Below are positions 18,006-25,350 of a stretch of DNA of 49,524 nt, piece by piece. The stretch is from Promethearchaeota archaeon (GTDB lineage Archaea > Asgardarchaeota > Lokiarchaeia > Sigyniarchaeales > SOKP01): contig JAHPZI010000020.1 of the NCBI GenBank assembly GCA_019058295.1, positions 42,632 to 92,155 on the forward strand. The letters are read 5' to 3'. Below the pieces are notes generated by a model. That model saw nothing but the letters and a program-made list of their open reading frames with translations. It ran no database searches and had not been told where the DNA came from. Both the position numbers and the translations under genes were made by a program. Within the stretch, counting starts at the first letter, position 1, and the number at the start of each line of letters is the position of its first letter.

Positions 18006-18777
18006 ATTAATTGAAAATACTCCACTAACAATAGCGGTTGTTGGAAAGGGAGGGGTTGGTAAAAGCGTTGTAACAACTCTTTTAGCTAAAGTAATCTCCC
18101 AATCCTATAACTACAAACTGCTCTTAATCGATGCCGACCCTACACACCCTCACCTTTCTCATATGGTGAAGCTAGTTCCAAAGCAAAGTCTTGAAGCAAT
18201 TAGAAATGATGTTATAGAAAGTACTTTAAAAAATGGAAAATCTCCAAAAAAAATAGCTCAAAATCTTGATTTTAAAGTATATAACTCTATGGCAGAAAGC
18301 AAAGATTATTGTTTATTTTCAATTGGTCAACCTGAAGGACCAGGCTGTTTTTGTCCATCAAATGCTCTCTTGAAAAGAGTAATTAAATCGATTTCTAAGG
18401 ATTTTGATGTCATTCTTATGGATTGTGAAGCTGGACTTGAGCAAATTAATAGGTTGGTTTTAGAGTCTGTAGATATTATTTTGATTGTAACAGATATTTC
18501 TCTTAGAAGTGTAGAAACGGCAAATTCTATTAGGAAAAGCGCTAAAAAATTTACAAACTATAAAAAACTAGGGATTCTCGTTAATAAAGTGAAAGGAAAC
18601 ATAGATCTTATAATAGAAAAGTTAAATCAATTGAATTTACCACTTTTAGGACAGATACCTGAAGATGATACTATTATAAAACAAGATCTAGAAGGTAAAC
18701 CTATTATCGATTTACCTGAAGATGCACCTAGTTTGAATGTCATTAAAAGTTTGGTAAAAGAAATACTTAGTATGTAG
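17995..18777 (+). CDS. cooC: CooC-type P-loop ATPase (nickel insertion/CODH maturation-like)
   Basis: This 260-residue protein is a SIMIBI-class MinD/NifH-like ATPase. It has a deviant Walker A (GKGGVGKS, residues 17-24), the LLLIDADP switch near 43, LMDCEAG near 142 and GILVNKV near 196. The GCFCP motif gives C118-x-C120. CooC proteins use such a CxC pair to bind nickel at the dimer interface during carbon monoxide dehydrogenase maturation. The motif is what sets this apart from generic MinD-like proteins. The ATG lies inside the end of the acetyl-CoA-synthase-related gene (11-bp overlap), so the two probably work together. No CODH catalytic subunit is present in the window. It converges with the ferredoxin gene, leaving only 6 bp between stops. 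Confidence 0.8.
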   Translation: MKDKLIENTPLTIAVVGKGGVGKSVVTTLLAKVISQSYNYKLLLIDADPTHPHLSHMVKLVPKQSLEAIRNDVIESTLKNGKSPKKIAQNLDFKVYNSMAESKDYCLFSIGQPEGPGCFCPSNALLKRVIKSISKDFDVILMDCEAGLEQINRLVLESVDIILIVTDISLRSVETANSIRKSAKKFTNYKKLGILVNKVKGNIDLIIEKLNQLNLPLLGQIPEDDTIIKQDLEGKPIIDLPEDAPSLNVIKSLVKEILSM

Positions 18778-18783
18778 AAAAAT

Positions 18784-19914
18784 TTACATGGTTATAAGGT
18801 CTCCTATAGAATATTGCCCCCCGAATTTAGTACCTTTTTCAGGAACGTTTTCCCGGACTTTCACCATTTTAATTGCGTCTTTAGGACAATTTGCTGCGCA
18901 CACTCCACATCCAATGCACAATTCTTCCCTTATAACCATTTTTTCATCAGATAAATCCGCTTCTATAGGAAATTTGTGGTATATTGCTTCACCTGGGCAT
19001 TTTCTCATGCAAGTTTCACATTTAATACATAGTTCCATATTAATTTTGGGTGAATAATTGGAAGCTATAGAACCTTTAACATGCATTAATCGTGCGGGAT
19101 ATAACGCACCACAATGACAACTGCAACAATTACATATAAACATACCTGGTTCTGTGGTTCCAAAACTTGCATTATGCACAAGTCCTGCCTTCTCGGTATC
19201 TTTAAGAAATTGAATTGCCTCTTCTTTAGTCAAAAGTCGACCATCATCACACATGGTAGGAATTGCTTGGGCAGCCAATCCAACTATAAAGCATCCCATC
19301 TCTGCTGGTGCTATTTTACATGGTTCACCTGTTAATTCACCGATTAGCCTACATTGGCAAGGGATTACAGCAAAATGCTCATTTTTATCAATCAAATCTT
19401 TTACTAACTCATAAGAAAGTGCTTGGGATTCATAATCTAAGGATTCATTAATTTCAATTAATTTCTCTTTAGCCTCGTAAGGAAGTAAAGGTCGAAATAT
19501 TTTGTGAACACCTTCATAAGCTGCTGCTGGCGAAAATTTCTTAAAAATCTCGCGATATAATTTAGCAGCTTCTTTCTGATTCTCTTCAGTATCTTTCCGT
19601 ACAATAAAATATTTCTCGAAAACACCAGGTACTAAGGGCAGTAGAGTATATCTGGCTCCTTTCTTAGCTATCGTCCCATTCCTTATAGATCTATTTAAAA
19701 TCTTTTTGATTTCACCTTTAGGGATACCAGTTTTTTCTTCAAGTGCTTTTAGGCTTATAAAATTTCCAACCTTTCCAAAATGAGAAAGTATTTTTATCTC
19801 TTCCTCATTCCAGAAAACTTTTAATAATTTTATTATTTTTTTATGTTTAGGGGCATTTAATGGACCTAATACTAAATTTTGTCTTACTTTTTCATAGTAA
19901 TCAATTTCAGTCAT
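18784..19914 (-). CDS. Winged-helix and ferredoxin-domain protein
   Basis: This 376-residue protein appears to join an N-terminal helix-turn-helix-like region (about 40-110, with LEEKTGIPKGEIKKILNRS) to a middle cysteine-rich segment and a C-terminal 2[4Fe-4S] ferredoxin domain. The middle part includes CQCRLIGELTGEPC near 185 and FICNCCSCHCG near 260. The ferredoxin part has CIKCETCMRKCP and CIGCGVCAANCP near 295-340. It may be a redox carrier, or a redox-responsive regulator if the winged helix binds DNA. Proteins of this layout occur in anaerobes alongside other iron-sulfur enzymes. It is convergent with the CooC-like gene. The wHTH assignment is less certain than the ferredoxin part. Confidence 0.75.
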   Translation of the reverse strand: MTEIDYYEKVRQNLVLGPLNAPKHKKIIKLLKVFWNEEEIKILSHFGKVGNFISLKALEEKTGIPKGEIKKILNRSIRNGTIAKKGARYTLLPLVPGVFEKYFIVRKDTEENQKEAAKLYREIFKKFSPAAAYEGVHKIFRPLLPYEAKEKLIEINESLDYESQALSYELVKDLIDKNEHFAVIPCQCRLIGELTGEPCKIAPAEMGCFIVGLAAQAIPTMCDDGRLLTKEEAIQFLKDTEKAGLVHNASFGTTEPGMFICNCCSCHCGALYPARLMHVKGSIASNYSPKINMELCIKCETCMRKCPGEAIYHKFPIEADLSDEKMVIREELCIGCGVCAANCPKDAIKMVKVRENVPEKGTKFGGQYSIGDLITM

Positions 19915-20113
19915 ATATAGAAATATAAACTAAAATTATATAAAATCTTCCCAATTTTGAATCATTAGTATCTATTTTTCATACATTTTTGTAAATTTCA
20001 GCAGAATTGCTCGTTTTGTTTCAAATTTTATTGCCCTTCTTATTTATTTAGTTTCTGGACATTGTTTCAATATGATATCCAATTTTAGAATAAAAATATA
20101 ATAATTAAACTCT

Positions 20114-20127
20114 TTAAACATGTTTAA
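20114..20127. promoter_or_regulatory. Perfect 14-bp palindrome upstream of the radical SAM gene
   Basis: TTAAACATGTTTAA is a perfect inverted repeat 65 bp before the ATG at 20192. It lies in the 277-bp divergent gap between the winged-helix ferredoxin gene and the radical SAM gene. It could be a dimeric regulator operator. AT-rich DNA yields palindromes by chance, so the functional claim is weak. Confidence 0.3.
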
Positions 20128-20191
20128 TAGATGAACATAAAATTCCTATCTAAAAATTATCTATAAAATTAAAGAAATGTGATGTTAGGAA

Positions 20192-21223
20192 ATGTCAGAT
20201 GATGGGGAAAGAGCATCGGGTGTTATTAATACATGGCAAGAAAAAAAAGTCCCATTACATTTTGAACAAGAAAAACTCGTTAAATGGTTCACTGAAGAAA
20301 GAGGGGCTGTATTTTATCTTATGTTTGGAATTACATACAACTGCCAACTCAAATGTCCGCACTGTTGTGTTGGCAATTACGAGAATGAACCTCTTAGACA
20401 ACTTACAACGGAAGAGGTTAAGGATGTATTAGATCAAGCTAATAAAGCTTTTATAATCAACTTCTTTGGTGGTGAACCAACTATGAGACCAGATTTAATG
20501 GAATTAATAAAGTATGCTTCAGAGAGATCGATATATGTGTTATGTGATACAAATGGATTAAAAATCACTAAAGATTATGCAAGGCAATTGAAGGATAATG
20601 GCTTAGAGATTTTGTATGTTAGTATTGATAGTCCTCATCCCGAAGAACACGATAGATTACGCGGAATGAAGGGATTGTTTGAGAAAGCGACTCAAGGAAT
20701 AAAAAATGCACTTGAAGTAGGATTAAAATGTGAACTATCTACATATATAACGAAGGAAAATCTTGCAAACGGTGACTTTGAAAGAGTAATTCAGTTGGCA
20801 AGAGATCTGGGAGCAACCGGTGTTAGATATTTGTTACCCACACCAGCCGGTAGATGGTTATATCATCCTGAAGTAGTGTTAAGCAAAGAAGAAGAAAAGA
20901 AAGTTAGGAAAATCGCAAAATTCCCTTACGTTTGTAGAGATTTCTACTTTCAAAATCAGAGCTCAAGTCAATGCAGAGGGCTGTCAGATAATGTCTATTT
21001 TTATATTTCTCCTTATGGAGAAGTTCAGCCTTGCTGTTTTATACCACTTAAATTCGGAAATATCAGGGAAGAACCTCTGAACACGATTTTGGAAAGAATG
21101 TGGGGCCATTCAATGTTCAACGAATGTTGGGTGAAAGAAGAATGCCCGATGATAAGCAAGGAGTTCCGAGCGAAATACATAGATACGATTCCAAAAGGGT
21201 GTAAACTACCATTTAGAATGTAA
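20192..21223 (+). CDS. Radical SAM protein with SPASM/Twitch-like C-terminus
   Basis: This 343-residue enzyme has the radical SAM cluster motif in CQLKCPHC (C-x3-C-x2-C, near residue 50). It also shows FFGGEPTMRPDL near 91 (the GGEP motif binding SAM) and LYVSIDSP near 145. The C-terminal part has cysteines in FPYVCRDF, SSQCRGLSD, GEVQPCCFIP and later ECW, EECP and GCKL. This fits a SPASM- or Twitch-like auxiliary cluster domain. Such enzymes modify peptides, proteins or cofactors. No candidate precursor peptide was found nearby. It lies between the CooC locus and the second flavin/HdrD pair and may mature one of their proteins, but that is inference. TAGGAA just before ATG is a usable ribosome-binding site. 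Confidence 0.83.
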   Translation: MSDDGERASGVINTWQEKKVPLHFEQEKLVKWFTEERGAVFYLMFGITYNCQLKCPHCCVGNYENEPLRQLTTEEVKDVLDQANKAFIINFFGGEPTMRPDLMELIKYASERSIYVLCDTNGLKITKDYARQLKDNGLEILYVSIDSPHPEEHDRLRGMKGLFEKATQGIKNALEVGLKCELSTYITKENLANGDFERVIQLARDLGATGVRYLLPTPAGRWLYHPEVVLSKEEEKKVRKIAKFPYVCRDFYFQNQSSSQCRGLSDNVYFYISPYGEVQPCCFIPLKFGNIREEPLNTILERMWGHSMFNECWVKEECPMISKEFRAKYIDTIPKGCKLPFRM

Positions 21224-21287
21224 TATTAACCTATTAAATAAAATAATTAAAAAAATAAATAAGTAAAAATATTAACCTATTAAGGTT
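21222..21287 (+). promoter_or_regulatory. 16-nt direct repeats and a hairpin covering the ribosome-binding site
   Basis: AATATTAACCTATTAA occurs twice, at 21222-21237 and 21268-21283, between the radical SAM stop and the second FAD gene. The second copy forms AACCT-ATTA-AGGTT (21274-21287). Its right arm contains the AAGG that would serve as Shine-Dalgarno for the ATG at 21296. The arrangement could tune translation of copy 2 or provide a protein-binding site. Confidence 0.35.
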
Positions 21288-21295
21288 GAAAATAA

Positions 21296-22723
21296 ATGAT
21301 TGATAGTAAAATAATTGTTGAATTAGAAAATGTGGTCGGAAAAAAGTATGTTTCTGATCAACCCGAAATTCAATTTTTATATCATTACGATTTTGTTACA
21401 GCAGAACCTGAAGGAATTTGCGACATTTCAATTATGCCAAATTCAGCAGAAGAAGTACAAGAAATTGTAAAGCTTGCTAACAAACATAAAATTCCAGTAG
21501 TCCCTTGGGTTTCGGGAATAAATTTCGGATCGATTGCAACTCCGCGAAAAGGTGGAATTGTAGTTGATTTAAGGCGATTAAATCGCGTGCTTGAAGTGAA
21601 CGAAGATGATATGTATGCCGTAATCGAGGGAGGTACAACTTGGGCAGATTTACAAGGTTATCTCGAAAAAAATCATCCTGGTTTGAGAGCGGGAATAACA
21701 TGGTCGCCTCCAGGGACAGGTATAGTTCCATCATGCTTATGCTACGGGATGTTTGATTTGGGGATGCTCGGAGGATCGGGTGCTGAATTTATAAACGGTT
21801 TAGAAGTGGTACTAGGATCTGGAGATTTAGTAAAGGTTGGTTCTTGCAGCCTCTCTAATTACTGGTATGGAAGGCAACCATTACCAGATTTAGCAGGATT
21901 GTTTATTGGTTGGGAAGGTTCTACCGGGATTGTAACTAAAGCCGCTATAAAATTATGGCCAAAAATGCCGTTCCGAGAAGATTTTGCCGCTCTCGGTCTT
22001 ACAATAGATAAAGGTGTTCCTGTAATGCTTAAACTCTCGAAGGCTGGCCTCGGAATATGTGATCTAGTCATCGTTAATTTCGGTTGGGGTTCGTCAGTTC
22101 AAGAATTAAATGAGAAGAATATAGCTAAAGATGCTAAAGAAGCTAATATGCCTGATTTTGTTGGTCTTATAACAACCCAAGCTTACACAGAAAAGCAGCA
22201 TGAGGCTCAATGCGAAGCGATTAAAGAGATTTGCAAAGAAGGTAATCTAAGAGTGCTTTCTGCTCAAGAAGGAGCAGAGGTAATAACACCACCTCCAATG
22301 CAACTTTGGGGTTGTTGGAATTTCTCTAGAGGAGGTGGTGGACAATGGGTTGGAACTTATTGTTCCACTCGAGATATAGTAAAATTTTATAATTTAGCGA
22401 GAGAAATATGTCTTAAACATGAAAAAATCCCACAGTTCTATAGCCGAATTTTATTTGGTGGTCATTATGTCGTTGCTCGTACGAATATTAACTTTAATAA
22501 AAATAATCCTGAGGAAATTAAAACTACTCGTGCACTTTTAAAAGAAATTCATGAAGAAGTTCAACAATTAGGCGGAGTAGTGATGTATAAACCTCCAAAA
22601 TGGGCAGTCCAGACTTATAAGAACAGAACTCTTCCTGCAACAACTGAACTTATCGAAAAAATCAAGAAACTTCTTGATCCTAACAATATAATGAATCCTG
22701 GGCAAGGTATTGGAGACGATTAA
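21296..22723 (+). CDS. FAD-linked oxidoreductase, VAO/PCMH-like, copy 2
   Basis: This 475-residue paralog of the protein starting at 14454 has the same FAD-domain segments: PWVSGINFGS, NEDDMYAVIEGGTTW, GAEFINGLEVVLGSGD, GWEGSTGIVTKAAIKLWPK and the C-terminal NIMNPGQG. WNFSRGGGGQWVG is conserved near residue 345, preceded by WGCW as in copy 1. It differs most from copy 1 between residues about 260 and 340, a region likely to shape substrate choice. The ATG start is well placed after AAGG. It is followed after a few bases by its HdrD-like partner. Copy 2 is visibly closer to copy 3 than to copy 1 in several blocks. The function is inferred as oxidation of a small organic substrate with electron delivery to Fe-S. 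Confidence 0.84.
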   Translation: MIDSKIIVELENVVGKKYVSDQPEIQFLYHYDFVTAEPEGICDISIMPNSAEEVQEIVKLANKHKIPVVPWVSGINFGSIATPRKGGIVVDLRRLNRVLEVNEDDMYAVIEGGTTWADLQGYLEKNHPGLRAGITWSPPGTGIVPSCLCYGMFDLGMLGGSGAEFINGLEVVLGSGDLVKVGSCSLSNYWYGRQPLPDLAGLFIGWEGSTGIVTKAAIKLWPKMPFREDFAALGLTIDKGVPVMLKLSKAGLGICDLVIVNFGWGSSVQELNEKNIAKDAKEANMPDFVGLITTQAYTEKQHEAQCEAIKEICKEGNLRVLSAQEGAEVITPPPMQLWGCWNFSRGGGGQWVGTYCSTRDIVKFYNLAREICLKHEKIPQFYSRILFGGHYVVARTNINFNKNNPEEIKTTRALLKEIHEEVQQLGGVVMYKPPKWAVQTYKNRTLPATTELIEKIKKLLDPNNIMNPGQGIGDD

Positions 22724-22724
22724 T

Positions 22725-23969
22725 ATGGCAAAAAAGAAAAGAGTTAGTTATATCAGAGGAAAGGGAGTATCCAAATTAAGATTGGCATATGAAAATCATG
22801 AGGTTGAGAGGCACCAAAATATAGAACATTATAAGGATATTGTATACCAGTGTGGGAAATGTGGCACTTGTAGAACTGTTTATAAAGACGCTTATTGGTC
22901 GCGCATTTGTCCATCCGGAGAATTCGGACAGTTTGAAGCCTATTTTCTAGGGGGAAAAAATCTCCTCTCATGGGCAGTAACATCTGATAAACTTAAATGG
23001 TCAGAAGATTTGGCCAAGATTTTTTATCATTGTTCTGTTTGCTTGGCATGTACTCAACAATGTCAGATACCCGAAATACACCATTACGCCGGTGAATGGT
23101 TAATGGCAATGAGAGAAGAAGCTGTCAGATTAGGGTTTGGTCCTATGCCTGAACAAGCTCGATATACTGAACATATTAATAAAGAACACAATCCCTACAT
23201 GGAAAAACACGAAGATCGAACGAATTGGTTGCCATCCCATATTAAACAATCACCAGACGCAAAAATAGCATATTTTGTTGGGTGTACCACGAGTTATAGG
23301 GAACAAAATGTAGCGATCGCCACTGCGGAAATATTGAATTCCTTACAGATAGAATTTAAAATTCTTAAAGACGAACGCTGTTGTGGGTCTCCCGTATATA
23401 TGACTGGGCAAGCAGAAAAAGCAAAAAAAATAGCCGAAGAAAATGTAAAAATGTTTAAAGATGAAGGGATCGAGAAAATTATTACATCTTGCGCTGGGTG
23501 TTATAGGACATTAAAAGAAACTTACCCAAAAAAATTTGGCTTAGATCACGGAATTGAAGTAATTCATATGCCTAAGTTTTTATTAGATATGGTAAATAGT
23601 GGCGAATTGAAATTTAACAAGGAAATCAACATGAAAATAACATATCACGACCCGTGCCATATTGGAAGACATATGGGGATATATGAACCACCAAGGAAAG
23701 TTTTAAATAAAATACCCGGGATTGAACTAGTGGAAATGGATCGAAATAGACATAATGCATGGTGTTGTGGTTCAGGTGGTGGCGTTCGATCAGCTTTTAA
23801 GGACCTATCTACTTTTGCTGCGGATGAGCGAATCGAGGAAGCAAAGGGAACTTCAGCTGAGGCTATTGTATCGTGTTGTCCTTTCTGTTTAAACCAATTC
23901 AAAACACATATTAAAGATAACGAAATAAAAGCTTTTGATATTGCTGAACTTGCAAGAAAAGCGATTTAA
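22725..23969 (+). CDS. HdrD-like iron-sulfur partner, copy 2
   Basis: This 414-residue paralog keeps every cysteine motif of copy 1: CGKCGTC, CSVCLACTQQC, GCTTSYRE, RCCGSPVYM, SCAGCYR, DPCHIGRH, WCCGSGGGV and SCCPFC. The ATG at 22725, preceded by GGAG, is the best start; the TTG at 22710 would give five extra residues. It begins right after the stop of its flavoprotein partner. Parts of the gene are almost identical in nucleotide sequence to copy 1 (near 23760-23833) and to copy 3 (near 23413-23463), while other parts are clearly diverged. This suggests exchange between copies. Confidence 0.85.
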   Translation: MAKKKRVSYIRGKGVSKLRLAYENHEVERHQNIEHYKDIVYQCGKCGTCRTVYKDAYWSRICPSGEFGQFEAYFLGGKNLLSWAVTSDKLKWSEDLAKIFYHCSVCLACTQQCQIPEIHHYAGEWLMAMREEAVRLGFGPMPEQARYTEHINKEHNPYMEKHEDRTNWLPSHIKQSPDAKIAYFVGCTTSYREQNVAIATAEILNSLQIEFKILKDERCCGSPVYMTGQAEKAKKIAEENVKMFKDEGIEKIITSCAGCYRTLKETYPKKFGLDHGIEVIHMPKFLLDMVNSGELKFNKEINMKITYHDPCHIGRHMGIYEPPRKVLNKIPGIELVEMDRNRHNAWCCGSGGGVRSAFKDLSTFAADERIEEAKGTSAEAIVSCCPFCLNQFKTHIKDNEIKAFDIAELARKAI

Positions 23970-23983
23970 CTATTGAATTCCGA

Positions 23984-24011
23984 ATTTTTTATTCTTTTTT
24001 TTTCTTATTTT
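23984..24011 (+). terminator. T-rich terminator after pair 2
   Basis: After the stop at 23969 the plus strand has T runs of six and nine bases separated by ATTC, with no obvious hairpin. This is a plausible archaeal T-tract terminator before the ureohydrolase-like gene. Confidence 0.45.
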
Positions 24012-24091
24012 AAATGCTTTTTCGAATAATTAATAATAAATCCTTTTAAATATTATTGAGACTAAGCTCTTTACCGTCAAATACGTAAAAA

Positions 24092-25192
24092 ATGGAAAAA
24101 AATATAAAAGTTTTTGGAGCGGCATTAGACGCAACTGATTTTCCGCTTAGCATTCAGACCAAACATGCTTATTTAAGTCGCTTAGCTCAAAATCTAATTA
24201 CAGAACCAAATTTTTTGGATCCATACGATGGATTCCTCTTATATTCTTCTCTCTTATCAAAAGAAAAGTATCTTAAAATTGGTAAACTTCCAGTGGAATC
24301 GTGGGTAACTCCTAAACCAAACATTGAAGATTATCCATTTATGAATCAATTAGAGTTTCAGAAATTCACTAGTAATGGAAAAGTAAAGGAAAAATCAGAT
24401 TTGTTAGAGAAATTTATTAATCAAGAAGTATTTCCTGATATTCCTTTAATGATTGGTGTTGATCATTCTTTGACAGGAGGAGTATTAAGCGCATTATCAA
24501 ATAAATTTGGATCTGAGAACATCCTTGTTGTGGTTTTTGACGCACATTTCGACGGAATCCCGGCAAGTATATCTGCTAATCTCGCAAAATATACGATAGA
24601 ACATCCAGATCAGGTTAATCCACTAGTTCCTGAACTTGCATCATTAGCCAATGAAGACCTTAATAATATAAAGGATTCTTATACATGTGGCTCATTTTTA
24701 TATTATTTGATGGAGGAAAAGATCCTTTTACCTGAAAATCTGATAATTTTTGGCTGTCAAGATTATCCAGACGACGATTTTCGATCAAATAACGATCCAA
24801 GGATCTTGGAATACGTTGATTTCTATGATTCCATTGAAAAAAAGGGAGTTAAATTTATTTCCAAAAACGATGGGACTCATATGGTTGAAAATTTGAGTTC
24901 TGCTTTAGAAATAATTGATACACCTTATATCTATATTTCATTTGATGTAGATGTGGGTGGATTAAAAGAAATTATTGCCGCTCGATTTAAAAACGCAATT
25001 GGAATAGAGAAATCCGTAATTTTAAATGCAGGTAAAGAAATTAAAAAATTTATGGATTTAAAAAGATGTGAATTAATTGGTCTTGATGTAATGGAAATAG
25101 AGACGCATCTGCTTAGCAGAGTCTTTCCAAAGTCAGGAAGAGTAGATCAGACTGTCGAAGTTATTGATGAATTTTTAGAATTTTTCATTTAG
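24092..25192 (+). CDS. Ureohydrolase (arginase/agmatinase/formiminoglutamase) fold protein
   Basis: This 366-residue protein carries the dinuclear metal-site motifs of the ureohydrolase superfamily. They are GVDHS (122-126, usually GGDHS), DAHFD (150-154) and SFDVD with D285 and D287. A late LDVMEIE near residue 340 stands where arginases have DxxExxP. Length is about 60 residues above agmatinases, with an N-terminal extension. The DxDxxDP tail is altered (DVDVGG), so the substrate may not be arginine or agmatine. It is inserted between FAD/HdrD pairs 2 and 3 on the same strand, so a role in that pathway is possible. No Shine-Dalgarno is visible before the ATG. Confidence 0.75.
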   Translation: MEKNIKVFGAALDATDFPLSIQTKHAYLSRLAQNLITEPNFLDPYDGFLLYSSLLSKEKYLKIGKLPVESWVTPKPNIEDYPFMNQLEFQKFTSNGKVKEKSDLLEKFINQEVFPDIPLMIGVDHSLTGGVLSALSNKFGSENILVVVFDAHFDGIPASISANLAKYTIEHPDQVNPLVPELASLANEDLNNIKDSYTCGSFLYYLMEEKILLPENLIIFGCQDYPDDDFRSNNDPRILEYVDFYDSIEKKGVKFISKNDGTHMVENLSSALEIIDTPYIYISFDVDVGGLKEIIAARFKNAIGIEKSVILNAGKEIKKFMDLKRCELIGLDVMEIETHLLSRVFPKSGRVDQTVEVIDEFLEFFI

Positions 25193-25350
25193 ATTCTAAT
25201 TAAAAGTTAGACTTATTTTCCAAAAAAATACTTTCTCAATAACTTTAAAATTAATGGATAAAGTATTTAAATTGGTTTTATTAATTGTAAACTCATGAAT
25301 ATTTTTATATAGACTATTGACTTATACTTTTAATTAAGGGTGCTTTTAAA

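Noticed and set aside
20192..21223. Peptide-modifying (RiPP) system around the radical SAM enzyme
   Set aside because: No plausible precursor peptide was found within the flanking gaps. The auxiliary-cluster domain alone does not prove peptide substrates.
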